A DNA stretch of 64,000 nt from contig NZ_JACJPP010000002.1 of NCBI RefSeq assembly GCF_014696135.1, forward strand, positions 1 through 64,000, read 5' to 3'. This document shows positions 19,909 to 29,451 of this stretch, one piece after another. Under the pieces are notes generated by a model. That model saw only the letters and a program-made list of their open reading frames with translations. It was not told the DNA's origin and ran no database searches. Position 1 is the stretch's first letter; each line of letters opens with the position of its first letter. The stretch is from Nodosilinea sp. FACHB-141 (GTDB lineage: Bacteria > Cyanobacteriota > Cyanobacteriia > Phormidesmidales > Phormidesmidaceae). Both the position numbers and the translations under genes were made by a program.

Positions 19909-21252
19909 CTAAACGGCAAAGCCGGTTTTTTGCTTCTGTTTGCCCTTTGACTTTTTCTTTGAGGAGCCTTGATCTACCTCTTGCATCGCTTCCTGAAACA
20001 AGTCTTGCAGATGCATAGGCACACTTGCAATCTCTGGAAGCTTAGGCTCCAAAGGCTTTCCGGCCTGTACTAAAACATCGTCTAGATCATCTATGGTTAG
20101 ATCTGAGCGGTTGAAATGTCTCCCCAAAGCTGCCATCAACGGCGTGGCGTTGTCTTCAGCAAAGCAATGCCAAACGTAGGCGTTGACCGCATCTTCCTTG
20201 AGATATTTTTGAATGAGCTGGTCCGCCTTGCTTACAGATGCGTCATCGGGCGCTTCAAACAGCTGGGTCAAGCGCACGTAGTCTTTGAGGAACGTCTGTC
20301 CCCAACGGGGATGAACAAACACCGTCACAGCTTCTGCCCGACGCAGCTCATCAGGAAGGTTGATGGGCGGCGTTGCCATCTTAATCGCCTTATCATCCTT
20401 GAGGAGCCGGTCCACCTCTTTCCCGTCTTTGCCAAACGAGGCCATTGACTCAGCCACCTCTTCCTCAGAAACCCCAGACTCAGCGACCAGTTCTTTAAGC
20501 GACTTAGAACTGTCAATGCCGAGCGCCTCTAAACGACGCTGGGTAGAAATCTCTTGATACTCTTTGAGCTTTTTGTTCAGCTCATAGCCTGACAGAGTAA
20601 TGCGATCGCCCCCAAAAAAATCCACAAAATCGTGGTGGTAGCGCTCCACAGATTTCCAGGCTTCTTCTAAAAGCTCAGGGGCATCACCATACAGATGGTC
20701 AGGAAACCAGTTTTTAAAGTTGCCGATCGCAACGGCTAGCTTCGGCTTACCCAGCTTGCCCAGCAGCATCAAAGGGCCTGAAAACGTCCAGACATCATTC
20801 ACATCTGGCGACAGCCGAGTAACCACAATCTCTCCGGGGCTAAGACGAGCCAACTCTTCGGCCGACTGCGCCCCACTTGGCTCGACCCAATAGAGCTTTT
20901 CCGTTAGCCAGTTCATCACTTCATAGCGTTCTGGCGTAGCCTGAAGTACTTTGAACAGGCCATTAAACGTTTTCTTCCAGCTCTCAGCCAAAGCCCGGTC
21001 ACTCGGGGATAAGCTGGGCTGATTTTCAATAAAGATATCCAGCACCGATTGGCCAGCCACCTGACCTTCCGTTAAAAACATGTCGATCGCTAGGTTTGAG
21101 CGACTAATGCCTTGCAGGTTAGTGGCTGACCAAAGCTTCAGTTGATCGGCACTGTAGCGCTCTAAGGCCGTTGCTAGATCGCCCTCAGCATCTAACACAA
21201 AGGCATGCAATGCCTGTTTCAAAACCTGAGACTGATTTACGTTATCGCTCAC
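19909..21252 (-). CDS. Conserved hypothetical protein with Lys-rich tail
   Basis: 447 residues, GTG start. I do not recognise the family. Mostly helical and acidic over residues 1-420, with a charged central stretch (ELVAESGVSEEEVAESM) and the recurring theme of Asp/Glu-rich helices. A Lys/Gln-rich tail (residues 431-444, KKKSKGKQKQK) could bind nucleic acid or phosphate surfaces. No signal peptide, membrane helix or catalytic motif is visible. The gene is followed by a HIP1-centred palindrome. Confidence 0.6.
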   Translation of the reverse strand: MSDNVNQSQVLKQALHAFVLDAEGDLATALERYSADQLKLWSATNLQGISRSNLAIDMFLTEGQVAGQSVLDIFIENQPSLSPSDRALAESWKKTFNGLFKVLQATPERYEVMNWLTEKLYWVEPSGAQSAEELARLSPGEIVVTRLSPDVNDVWTFSGPLMLLGKLGKPKLAVAIGNFKNWFPDHLYGDAPELLEEAWKSVERYHHDFVDFFGGDRITLSGYELNKKLKEYQEISTQRRLEALGIDSSKSLKELVAESGVSEEEVAESMASFGKDGKEVDRLLKDDKAIKMATPPINLPDELRRAEAVTVFVHPRWGQTFLKDYVRLTQLFEAPDDASVSKADQLIQKYLKEDAVNAYVWHCFAEDNATPLMAALGRHFNRSDLTIDDLDDVLVQAGKPLEPKLPEIASVPMHLQDLFQEAMQEVDQGSSKKKSKGKQKQKTGFAV

Positions 21253-21425
21253 ACAGAACCTATCAACACAACGCAGGCAAAACTGCTGCTAACCTACCTC
21301 AAAAAATGATTTAGGACAACTCTTGCACGGCTGCCCAAACCATTACACCCATACAAACGAAAAAGATAAGCCCAACTAACGGAGGAAGAGCCGTTGTTCT
21401 AGGCATATTGCCTAGGTCGACCCTG

Positions 21426-21455
21426 AGCGAGTGGTGGCGATCGCCACCACTCGCT
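21426..21455. terminator. HIP1-centred perfect palindrome after glsB
   Basis: 30 bp perfect palindrome: AGCGAGTGGTGGCGA plus its reverse complement, apex GGCGATCGCC. It lies 55 bp past the stop of the minus-strand GlsB gene. Confidence 0.55.
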
Positions 21456-21509
21456 ACAATCCAGTTAATTGGTACTTATCTATTTTTATTCGTAGCGGAT
21501 AGCTGGTGA

Positions 21510-21779
21510 CTAAACGGCACGCTTGGCAACTGCGTAGTAAATGAACAGAGCAACGATGGCGCCCAAAACAGCGATTACCACACCACCAATGCTGAGACCC
21601 GTTGCCGTGAGGGCTAGCGATCCTGTGGTCAGTAAGGTGTAGAGGCTACCACCAACAAATGCACCAATTACACCCAAGATCAGCGTGCCCAAGATGCCGC
21701 CGCTCTGATGTCCAGGGTAAATTGCTTTAGCAATCGCACCTGCAATTAAACCCAACACGATCCAAGCTAGAATATTCAT
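21510..21779 (-). CDS. GlsB/YeaQ/YmgE family stress membrane protein
   Basis: 89 residues, three hydrophobic helices and the glycine-rich family pattern: IAWIVLGLIAGAIAK-type start, GGILGTLILGVIGAFVGG, then a C-terminal helix GVVIAVLGAIVALFIYYA. These small inner-membrane proteins (once called transglycosylase-associated) are induced in general stress. The molecular role is unknown. The ATG is at 21779. Together with HdeD, the carotenoid protein and the CsbD-like protein it gives this part of the window a stress flavour. Confidence 0.9.
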   Translation of the reverse strand: MNILAWIVLGLIAGAIAKAIYPGHQSGGILGTLILGVIGAFVGGSLYTLLTTGSLALTATGLSIGGVVIAVLGAIVALFIYYAVAKRAV

Positions 21780-22515
21780 GCCTTCTCTCCAAATGTTTTA
21801 GTAGGCAACCAGTGCCTTTTCCTTACAATCAAACAATAACTAAACAAGCTGAGTTGGCGAGACCACCCAAAGAGATAGTTGGCCTTTGTCTAAAGGCATA
21901 CATAGGTTTTGGTGGCCAAAATTACTGGTACTTTGTTGGCTTTTTCGCGTTTTGCCCACCTACTTCCTAGGGTTGAGCGTCAAGCAAGGTTTATGAACGG
22001 CAGGTCAGCCATGCTAATAGCCAGTGCAGTTCTAAGGAGTCTCGTTAAGTTGACTGGGCACCAGTTTTCTTGCCGCATAGGGCGTGTGGTCAATTCAGGC
22101 CAAAATCCTGTTCCTATCAGCATTACCCCGCCCAAAGAAGATTAGGGACCGTAACTGCTGACGCTTGAGCCGTCGCAATCAATGGACGACACCCCTAGAC
22201 AGTATGTCTAATTTAGGCAACAAACCGTTGGCCTCCTTGGCTATAAGGTCAAACTCTAAAGCGGCTCGGTTTAGTTCAAGGCGCTGGGCAGCAGTGCTTT
22301 ACTGGGCAAATGGCTCACCTGACAAAAGGTTTAGGGCTAGGTCAATTGGGGCATCTTGAGACGATGCATCTCGTCAACTGTTTTTTGTGGATGATTCTGC
22401 TTTAGCTTCTGGCGGCGTGCTGTCAGGACCGAGATCGATTCACTTGCTATAGCGCAGCACCAACGGGCCGCACAGGGCGGCAACTGACAGACTCACGCTT
22501 AGAGGTCTAACCCCC
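21780..22515. other. Long intergenic region, no gene supported
   Basis: 736 bp. Two short plus-strand frames (21909-22145, 22165-22359) lack ribosome-binding sites and similarity. The minus strand shows interrupted protein-like stretches around 22190-22350, possibly an old relic. No RNA gene seen. Confidence 0.35.
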
Positions 22516-24441
22516 ATGACGTCTTTCACCCCCTTCGACCGGGCTCAGCCGCGAGCGGCCTACATCACCCACATTGGCAAATGTCTGCCGGGAGACCCGA
22601 TCGCCAACGATGAGATGGAAGCCTATCTAGGCCAGGTAGGCGATCGCCCCTCCCGAGTCAAGGCCCGCATTCTCAAAAGCAACGGCATTCAGCAGCGCTA
22701 CTACGCCCTCGATCGCCAGCAGCAGACCACCCTCAGCAATAGCCAGATGGCGGCAGCCGCGGTGCGAGACACTTTGGCCCAGGCTGAGCTAGACCCCAAG
22801 ACCATTGATCTGTTAGCCTGCGCCACCACCTGGCCCGACCTGCTGGTGCCGGGCTTTGCCAGTATGGTGCATGGGGAACTGCCGGAGCTGGCCTCGGTAG
22901 AGGCGACCTCTCACCAGGGGGTGTGCTGCGCTGGCGTGGCGGCGCTCAAATACGCGGCGGCCCAGGTGCAGCTGAGTCAAAAGCGGCAGGCGATCGCGGT
23001 GGCCTCAGAACTGGCCTCGCGGTTGTTTAAGCACACCCGGTTTGAGGCCGAAACCGCCCATCAAGCGCGGGCTGCCCTGCCCTTCGACACCGAGTTTCTG
23101 CGGTGGATGCTGTCGGATGGCGCGGGGGCCTGCTTGGTCAGCGATCGCCCCAGCGCTAGCGGCCTCAGCCTCAAAGTCGAGTGGATTGAGTCGGTCTCCC
23201 ACGCCAACTCCCATCCGCTGTGCATGTATGCCGGGGTCGATACCCCCACGGCGCTGACCAGCTGGATGGACTTTCCCGATCAGGGGGCAGCGGCAGCGGC
23301 AGGAGCACTCAACCTGCGCCAAAATATTCGTCTGCTCGACCAGGTTGTGCAGCTGGGCGTGGAGGGCTGGATCAGGCTGATCGAAGCTGGTCGGGTGCAC
23401 CCCGACCAGGTGGACTGGCTGCTGTGCCACTACTCGTCACATTTCTTTCGCAGTCAAATCATCAATCTGCTTGAACAGGCGGGCTGCATGATTCCTGAGG
23501 AGCGGTGGTTTACCAACCTCTACACCCGGGGCAACACCGGCTGCGCTTCAATCTACCTGATGCTGGAGGAGTTATTTAACTCGGGCAAGCTGTGGCCAGG
23601 GCAGCAGATCTTTTGCTTTGTGCCCGAAAGTGGCCGGTTCACGACCGCCTACATGCTGCTGACGGTGGTGGAGGCGACTGGGCCAAGCCAGGATTTTAAC
23701 GCCACGCTGCTGCCGGCCACTGCGGCGATCGCCTCCCCTGACCGTCCCCCCTCAGCAACCGCTGCCCTGGAAACCGAAACCCCTGACACAGTCTCTGAAG
23801 CGCTGTTGCGCCAGCTGATGCTGGTGTGGCTGACCTTTGAGCGAGAGCTGCGGTCCGTCCCCATCGTCAGGCGATTGCACCGGGGGGAGTTTACCCTCGC
23901 AGACTACCGGGCGCTGCTGCGAGCCTTGCGCCCCCAGGTGGTCGATGGCGCCCGGTGGATTGCCCGAGCCGCGTCAAATATGACTGACTTTGAGCTGCGA
24001 TCGCACCTGATCGGCCACGCCCGCGACGAGCACCGCGACTTTCAAATGCTGGAGCGCGACTACGTCTCGGTCGGGGGGCAGCTCGAAGAGATTCTGGAGG
24101 CTGAGCAAAACATTGGTTCAGAAGCCCTATCTTCCTTTATTTTCCAGCGCGCTTCCCGCGAAAACCCGATTGATCTACTGGGCAGCATCTTCATTGTGGA
24201 GGGGCTGGGCAACCGCATGGCGGGCCAGTGGGCTGCGCTCATTCAACAAAGCCTGGGGTTAGATAAGACCCAGATCTCCTTCCTCAGCTACCACGGCGAG
24301 AACGACGAGGCCCATGTGCAAAAGCTCGATGCCTTTCTTAATGCCGACTGGATGACGGCGGCGATCGCCGCCCGCATTGTCAAAACGGCCCAGGTCACCG
24401 CCCGCCTGTACCGCCTGCAACTAGAAGAGATTGACCTATGA
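22516..24441 (+). CDS. Ketoacyl-ACP synthase III fused to haem-oxygenase-like diiron oxidase domain
   Basis: 641 residues in two catalytic modules. Residues 15-390 are a KAS III (FabH/OleA-like thiolase fold) with a plausible C138-H305-N340 triad (GVCCAG, CHYSSH, RGNTG). A Thr/Ala/Pro-rich linker spans about 390-425. Residues 428-640 match the iron-containing redox family with a haem-oxygenase-like fold (UndA, CADD and BesC are members). Likely iron ligands are in HARDEHRD (H501, E505), VEG (E562) and HGENDEAH (H593, D597, H600). A plausible role is to condense or bind an acyl chain and then oxidise or fragment the product. The substrate is unknown. The stop overlaps the next gene by four bases. 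Confidence 0.85.
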   Translation: MTSFTPFDRAQPRAAYITHIGKCLPGDPIANDEMEAYLGQVGDRPSRVKARILKSNGIQQRYYALDRQQQTTLSNSQMAAAAVRDTLAQAELDPKTIDLLACATTWPDLLVPGFASMVHGELPELASVEATSHQGVCCAGVAALKYAAAQVQLSQKRQAIAVASELASRLFKHTRFEAETAHQARAALPFDTEFLRWMLSDGAGACLVSDRPSASGLSLKVEWIESVSHANSHPLCMYAGVDTPTALTSWMDFPDQGAAAAAGALNLRQNIRLLDQVVQLGVEGWIRLIEAGRVHPDQVDWLLCHYSSHFFRSQIINLLEQAGCMIPEERWFTNLYTRGNTGCASIYLMLEELFNSGKLWPGQQIFCFVPESGRFTTAYMLLTVVEATGPSQDFNATLLPATAAIASPDRPPSATAALETETPDTVSEALLRQLMLVWLTFERELRSVPIVRRLHRGEFTLADYRALLRALRPQVVDGARWIARAASNMTDFELRSHLIGHARDEHRDFQMLERDYVSVGGQLEEILEAEQNIGSEALSSFIFQRASRENPIDLLGSIFIVEGLGNRMAGQWAALIQQSLGLDKTQISFLSYHGENDEAHVQKLDAFLNADWMTAAIAARIVKTAQVTARLYRLQLEEIDL

Positions 24442-25343
24442 CCTATACCCCCGTGCCCCACAACCGGCAAGACCCTAACTATTGGGATGCTATCTATGCC
24501 GACTGGGCCATCCCCCTCGACCCCACCGCCAAGGCCTACATGGTCAAAGACCTGCAAAGCTGGTCGCGCTCCTACCTGCTGCTGCCGATCAAGCTCTTCG
24601 CCAACCTGGTCATGGCTTTGATTATGACGCTCAAGCGGCTCTTGCCCTTTCAATTTCGCAACTACTGGCTGATGCACCAGTTAGCCGTCTGGTTTCTTAA
24701 CACCTTCACTACTCCCGAAGCCTGCTACCTGATTGTGCGCCACTTTGCCATTGGCTCTAATATCGTCAATTTTTTAATCGACAATGGCCCCGACCCGACC
24801 CTGCCCCACGCCACTCTCTACCCTCGCCGGGTGGAGGACCTGGCCGCTAACGCTTTTTTAGAGCACGACATCAACCTCTACAACTTTGTGCTCGACTATC
24901 ATCGCGCCCAAGAGCAGCACCCCAATTGGCTAGAGAGTGTACGTCAGCGAGGGCTCAGCTATGGGGGCATCCGCCCGGTGTCCGTCGAGATCGACATCAC
25001 TCGGCGGGGCTGGCTCCAGGTGCTCGATATGGAGTCCTCCCTGGAGCTGTTCAAGATCTGCTATTCCCTCTGGGTCACCAGCGACGAGTTTGAGCGGGCA
25101 GTGCTTTCCCTTCAGTTCGACGAAAGTTTTGCCCTCTACTTTAGCCGGGTAACCGGCGACTACGCCTGGAACCACACCGTGAAGAACCGCCATCCCCTGG
25201 CTCCCAACAGCCCCTTTGGCTCAGCCCGCAATCTGCTGCTGCACGGTCTGGCCTCAGAGTCGCTCCAGCGCTATTTGGAGCTAGCCACGGCGGATAGCTG
25301 CCCTGAGGCTAAAGCTGTCGCAATAAACCGCGTTGCTCCTTAA
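24438..25343 (+). CDS. Unrecognised partner of the KAS III-oxidase fusion
   Basis: 301 residues starting inside the stop of the preceding gene (ATGA), so translation is probably coupled and the two products work together. I cannot name a family with confidence. A hydrophobic segment at about 48-67 (LLLPIKLFANLVMALIM) and aromatic-rich helices suggest membrane attachment. The stretch FLEHDINLYNF (140-150, with E142, H143, D144) and H155 could bind metal, but no complete motif is evident. The C-terminal half has SVEIDITRRGWL and a YAWNHTVKNRHP segment. A role on a lipid or fatty-acyl product fits the neighbour and is inference only. Confidence 0.7.
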   Translation: MTYTPVPHNRQDPNYWDAIYADWAIPLDPTAKAYMVKDLQSWSRSYLLLPIKLFANLVMALIMTLKRLLPFQFRNYWLMHQLAVWFLNTFTTPEACYLIVRHFAIGSNIVNFLIDNGPDPTLPHATLYPRRVEDLAANAFLEHDINLYNFVLDYHRAQEQHPNWLESVRQRGLSYGGIRPVSVEIDITRRGWLQVLDMESSLELFKICYSLWVTSDEFERAVLSLQFDESFALYFSRVTGDYAWNHTVKNRHPLAPNSPFGSARNLLLHGLASESLQRYLELATADSCPEAKAVAINRVAP

Positions 25344-25426
25344 TGGCGCGATCGCATCTTTAGGGGCTTAGCATATTCTGAGAGGTTAGGTAAGCTAAAG
25401 GCAATGCCCTTTGCTCCATTGCCTTT

Positions 25427-27244
25427 ATGCCCATCCTCCATCAAACCTGGGATAACAGCCACTTCTTCGCGGGCAGTGATGATCCCCAAATTGCCGCAAC
25501 GGTTGAGCGGATCAAAGCGGAAATCGATACCCTATCCACCCTCTGCGCCCCGTTCATCGAGCACATCGAACCTGCCGAACCCCTTACTCAGGAAAAGTTT
25601 GAGGGGTTGCTGGCTCAAGTTAGAGCCGCCCACCAGCAGCGCACCGCCACCGCCAAACGCCTGGGCAACCTCCGCACCTTTATCTCCTCTATTCTCAGCG
25701 TTGACTCCCGCGACGCCAGCGCCAGCGAGTGGAAACCCACCCTGCAACAGCTCGGTGCCGAAATCAGTCAGGCCACTAAGGCCTTAGACATTTTTCTGCT
25801 GCGGGTCGACAACGCCTTTATCCAGGCCTTGATTGCCGATCCAGTCCTCGAAGAGCTGAGTTTCTCCCTGCTGCACCAGCGTCAGCTCAACGACCAGCTG
25901 CTCAGCCTAGCCGAAGAAAAGCTAATCACCGGCCTGGCCGTCAACGGCCTGCAGGGCTGGGGCAACCTCTACACCGAGCTATCGGGCACCCTGCAATGCA
26001 CCGTGGCCGGTGACACTGTGGGCTTGGCCAAGGCCTTTAACCTGCTCAGCTCCCCCGATCGCACCCTGCGCTCCGAGGCTTGGCATGGGGTCAACGCCGC
26101 CTGGGAGAGCCGGGCCGAGACGGTTGCCACCGTTCTCAACGCCATCAACGGCTGGCGGCTAGAGGAAACCAAACAGCGATCGCGCCACCGCAGCCTGCAC
26201 TACCTCGACAAAAGCTGCCACCAAAGCCGCATCGATCGCACCACCCTCGACGCCATGATGGAGGCTACATACCAGCGGCGTAGCCTCGGCCAGCGCGCCC
26301 TAACGGCCATGGGCAAAGTGCTCAAAATCGAGCCCATGGCCCCCTGGGATTTGTTTGCTCCGCCCCCGGCGGCAGACCAGAGCGGGGGGTTTGCCTTTGA
26401 GGCGGCGATCGAACTGGTCGCCGACGCCTTTCGACAGTTCAGCCCAGCCATGGGCGACTTTGCCATGATGATGGCCGAAAAGGGTTGGATTGACGCCCAA
26501 CCGACCCCCAACCGGGCCACGGGGGCCTACTGCACCAGCTTCGCCGAGCCCAAAGAACCGCGCATCTTTATGACCTTCGAGGGCAGCATGAACAACGTGC
26601 TGACCCTGGCTCACGAACTGGGCCATGCCTGGCACAACTGGGTTATGCAGGATCTGCCCCGCTACAAAACCTTTTACCCCATGACCCTGGCCGAAACCGC
26701 CAGCATCTTCGGCGAAACCCTGGTGCGCGATGCTCTGTTTGAGCAGGCCAGTACCCCCGAGCAGAAGCTCAAAATTGCCTGGGAAGAAGGGTCTGCGGCG
26801 GCGACATTCTTGCTCAATATTCCAGCTCGGTTCACCTTTGAGCAAAAACTGGTCGAGTCCCGCAAGCAGGGGTTTGTGATTGCTGACAATCTCAAGACCA
26901 TGATGCGCGACAGTTGGCAGCACTGGTACGAAGACAGCCTGGCCAGCTATGACGACATGTTTTGGGCCAGCAAGCTACATTTCTCGATCGCAGAGCTGGG
27001 CTTCTACAACTATCCCTACCTGTTTGGCTATCTGTTTAGCCTGGGCATCTACGCCCAAAAAGACCAATACGGCGCTCAGTTTAACGACCTATACACCAAG
27101 CTGCTGCGCGACACCGGCAGCATGACGGCGGAGGATGTCGTGCTGCGTCATCTCCAGCAAGACATTCGCCAGCCTGAGTTTTGGCAGGACAGTTTAGACA
27201 TTGTCGATCGCGCCGTCAGCCGATTAGAAAGCCTGGTGGTGTAG
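25427..27244 (+). CDS. M3 family oligoendopeptidase (PepF-like)
   Basis: 605-residue zinc metallopeptidase that should degrade short peptides in the cytosol. The zinc motif is H396-E-L-G-H400 in LAHELGHAWHN, with a downstream ETASIFGETL supplying the third ligand. The PepF N-terminal helical domain and the C-terminal Tyr/His-rich region (FYNYPYLFGYLFSLG) are complete. ATG at 25427, 84 bp after the previous gene with no hairpin between, so read-through is possible. It ends in a HIP1-centred hairpin. Confidence 0.93.
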   Translation: MPILHQTWDNSHFFAGSDDPQIAATVERIKAEIDTLSTLCAPFIEHIEPAEPLTQEKFEGLLAQVRAAHQQRTATAKRLGNLRTFISSILSVDSRDASASEWKPTLQQLGAEISQATKALDIFLLRVDNAFIQALIADPVLEELSFSLLHQRQLNDQLLSLAEEKLITGLAVNGLQGWGNLYTELSGTLQCTVAGDTVGLAKAFNLLSSPDRTLRSEAWHGVNAAWESRAETVATVLNAINGWRLEETKQRSRHRSLHYLDKSCHQSRIDRTTLDAMMEATYQRRSLGQRALTAMGKVLKIEPMAPWDLFAPPPAADQSGGFAFEAAIELVADAFRQFSPAMGDFAMMMAEKGWIDAQPTPNRATGAYCTSFAEPKEPRIFMTFEGSMNNVLTLAHELGHAWHNWVMQDLPRYKTFYPMTLAETASIFGETLVRDALFEQASTPEQKLKIAWEEGSAAATFLLNIPARFTFEQKLVESRKQGFVIADNLKTMMRDSWQHWYEDSLASYDDMFWASKLHFSIAELGFYNYPYLFGYLFSLGIYAQKDQYGAQFNDLYTKLLRDTGSMTAEDVVLRHLQQDIRQPEFWQDSLDIVDRAVSRLESLVV

Positions 27245-27295
27245 ACGCAAGAATCCACAGCATAGTTATTGCCAGTCACTAGAGCCTTGTGCTGT

Positions 27296-27325
27296 GGCGA
27301 AGTTTGGCGATCGCCAAATTTCGCC
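27296..27325 (+). terminator. HIP1-centred palindrome after the M3 peptidase gene
   Basis: GGCGAAGTTTGGCGA pairs with TCGCCAAATTTCGCC, 14 Watson-Crick pairs and one G-T, no loop beyond the HIP1 apex. It lies 52 bp after the stop codon. Confidence 0.55.
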
Positions 27326-27441
27326 TGCTTGGTTTATAGACAATCTTTGCGGCCAACTTGAGGCTGAGCAGATGCTTAAGCAGGCTTCTGTTACAGCATT
27401 GAACACCTGCTGATTCACAAACTCTGTAACAAGTGAAGACT

Positions 27442-27512
27442 AGTTAGGACAGCCCAAAATACCGAAATTCAAGCTCGTTGAGCATCTCTTTCATCTTTCG
27501 CTCCTCTATTCT
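27442..27512 (+). repeat. Dispersed 70 bp repeat, copy A
   Basis: Aligns without gaps to copy B at 51539: both begin AGTTAGG(A/G)CAGCCCAAAA and continue with AATTCAAGC-like and CATTTTTCGTTC-like segments. It sits just upstream of the DUF421 gene. Confidence 0.65.
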
Positions 27513-27526
27513 CGTTCTTCTAAGAT

Positions 27527-28081
27527 ATGAACATCATTCACGATCTGTGGATACCCAACATATCCATTCTTGAAAAGATTATTCGGCCAATTTTGGTCTA
27601 TGGCTTTTTGCTCATTGCCCTGCGGCTGGGGGGCAAACGAGAGTTAGGGCAGCTGACGGGCTTTGACCTGGTCGTGCTGCTCATGCTTTCTAACGCCGTG
27701 CAAAACGCCATTATTGGCGACGACAACTCGGTCTTAGGAGGGTTAGTTGGGGCGACTACCCTGCTGATCACAAACTATTTAGTGGTGCGTTTAGCCTATC
27801 GCTATCCTCGCATTCAGCAGGTGGTCGAAGGCCGATCGACGCCGCTGCTGTTAGATGGGCAAATGATTTCAAAAAATCTGGCCAAAGAGCTGATTAGCGA
27901 AAAAGAGTTTCGCACGGTGCTGCGCCGTCAGGGGTTTGAAAACCTAGCGGAAATTAGAGAAGCCATTTTAGAAACCAGCGGCAGCATTACCGTGGAGCGA
28001 GCCACCGATTTACCCACCCCCGTTGAGGCAGAACTGCTGCGCCGGCTCGATCGTATCGAGCAGCGGCTCCGGCAGCTATAG
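27527..28081 (+). CDS. DUF421 (YetF-like) membrane protein
   Basis: 184 residues. About three N-terminal membrane helices (ILVYGFLLIALRLGGKRELGQL, the family signature, is at 21-43; DLVVLLMLSNAVQNAIIGDD follows). The cytosolic C-terminal domain has ISKNLAKELISEKEF and EIREAILETSGSITV. DUF421 proteins are associated with envelope and spore-related stress in Bacillus; their activity is unknown. The stop codon is only 4 bp from that of lepB on the other strand. Confidence 0.9.
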   Translation: MNIIHDLWIPNISILEKIIRPILVYGFLLIALRLGGKRELGQLTGFDLVVLLMLSNAVQNAIIGDDNSVLGGLVGATTLLITNYLVVRLAYRYPRIQQVVEGRSTPLLLDGQMISKNLAKELISEKEFRTVLRRQGFENLAEIREAILETSGSITVERATDLPTPVEAELLRRLDRIEQRLRQL

Positions 28082-28085
28082 CGGT

Positions 28086-28643
28086 TTAGTCAAGATCCCC
28101 AAGGCGATCGGGAGGCCAAAACCGGAATACGGCGCGGCCAATCAGATGGTCAGCCGGCAAAAAGCCCCAGTAGTGAGAATCAAAGCTCTTGTTGCGGTTG
28201 TCGCCTAAAACTAGATAAGAATCATCAGGCACCGTCACAGGCCCATACTGGTAGTCGGGCTTAGCCGCGATGTAGGGCTCTGACTGGGGCTCGTTGTCGA
28301 CGTAGAGCTGGCCGTTTTTGACCTCAATCACGTCTCCCGGTAGACCAACCAGCCGCTTAATGAAGGCCTCGTTCTGGCCTAGGGCGTCGGGGGGACGAAA
28401 CACTACGATGTCGCCCCGCTGGGGATCGCCAAAGTCATAGCTCACCTTGTCGATGATCAGGCGATCGTTGATTTCCAGAGTGGGCAGCATTGAGCCCGAG
28501 GGAATGTAGCGCGCCTCAGCCACAAAGGTGCGAATGCCCAGGGCCAGCAGCACGCTAAGACCTAGGGTTTCGACGGTTTCACGCAAAATTCCTTTGCCTC
28601 TGGGGGCCGAAGGGCGGGGAGGGGTAGAGCTGGAATCGATCAT
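28086..28643 (-). CDS. lepB: Signal peptidase I
   Basis: 185-residue inner-membrane peptidase that cleaves signal peptides of exported proteins. One N-terminal membrane helix (about 24-42) precedes the catalytic Ser51 in PSGSMLPTL. The general base is Lys96 in FIKRLVGLPGD. The downstream boxes DSYLVLGDNR and DSHYWGF are complete. The short N-terminal Ser/Pro-rich extension is cytosolic. Many proteins in this window carry Ala-x-Ala sites it could process. Confidence 0.95.
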   Translation of the reverse strand: MIDSSSTPPRPSAPRGKGILRETVETLGLSVLLALGIRTFVAEARYIPSGSMLPTLEINDRLIIDKVSYDFGDPQRGDIVVFRPPDALGQNEAFIKRLVGLPGDVIEVKNGQLYVDNEPQSEPYIAAKPDYQYGPVTVPDDSYLVLGDNRNKSFDSHYWGFLPADHLIGRAVFRFWPPDRLGDLD

Positions 28644-29195
28644 GACTGACTCACTTACAGGGGGTGAAAGCTAATTTTCGCTGAGGCAGGGTCATTGTTG
28701 ACATAAACAAGGCCAATCACGCCATCGTCGCTGCCACAATGCTAGCGGTAAATAATCCGGTGAGCATAGGTGACCTCAAGAATGCTCTGGAGGTAGCTAG
28801 CCATAACGACACGATCGCGGTTGTGATTGAGCCAATCATAGGCGATAGAACCAGGAGACTTAGCGTGCAGTAGGTCAAAATTACCAGTGAATGCTGTTTC
28901 CCTAGCCCAGCCGATAGAGGAAACAGCTGATGTGCTGCTTAAATAGGTGGACCATCCTATCGATACGATTGATTTCTACCCATGGATTCTAGGCTATGGG
29001 CTATGTATGTCATTACAGTGGCATGACTGTGACAAAGCAATCGATTTAGGCCCTATGCAACCAGGCTGAAACGCTAGCGACACAGTATTGCCACAACCGC
29101 TGTTTACGCTTTGCCTTCAAATTGGACTGTCCTGATTAGCCCACTGCGGCTACTGATGGGCAAGACCAACGCTCCCTCACACTAGGAAACTTGCT
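28644..29195. other. Intergenic region, no gene supported
   Basis: 552 bp between divergent lepB and the DUF2949 gene. On the minus strand about 28785-28970 stays open in one frame (…SIAYDWLNHNRDRVV…) but has no start codon or ribosome-binding site at its head, so it may be a truncated relic. No hairpin or RNA gene recognised. Confidence 0.35.
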
Positions 29196-29405
29196 ATGAC
29201 CTCACCACTGCTCAGCCGGTTGGTTAGCTTCGTGCAAACCGAATTTGGGGTATCCAACGAAGAAGTGGCTACCGCGTTCCACCACAGTGACTCTGCCACC
29301 CAGCTGCCAATGATTCTCTGGCAGTATGGCTTTATCAACACAGCTCAGCTCGACGCACTGTTTGCCTGGCTAGAACGGGCCAGATTTCGCTCCGTTGAGG
29401 GGTAG
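29196..29405 (+). CDS. DUF2949 family protein
   Basis: 69-residue cyanobacteria-specific protein. The family pattern is clear: LLSRLVSFVQTEFGVSNEE, then LPMILWQYGFINTAQLDALF, then a terminal WLE. Small, helical and cytosolic, of unknown function. The ATG is preceded by AGGAAA (about 29183). Convergent with the AI-2E family permease gene. Confidence 0.85.
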   Translation: MTSPLLSRLVSFVQTEFGVSNEEVATAFHHSDSATQLPMILWQYGFINTAQLDALFAWLERARFRSVEG

Positions 29406-29451
29406 AGCGATTAGGGTTTGGCCAGCGATCGTAGGTTCTCCATGCCGCCGG

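Noticed and set aside
21909-22359. Two short plus-strand open frames before the KAS III fusion
   Set aside because: No ribosome-binding site, no similarity, and no coding-like composition; treated as intergenic.
28740-28970. Open minus-strand stretch in the gap after lepB
   Set aside because: No start codon with a Shine-Dalgarno at its head, and a second frame is equally open, so coding cannot be supported.
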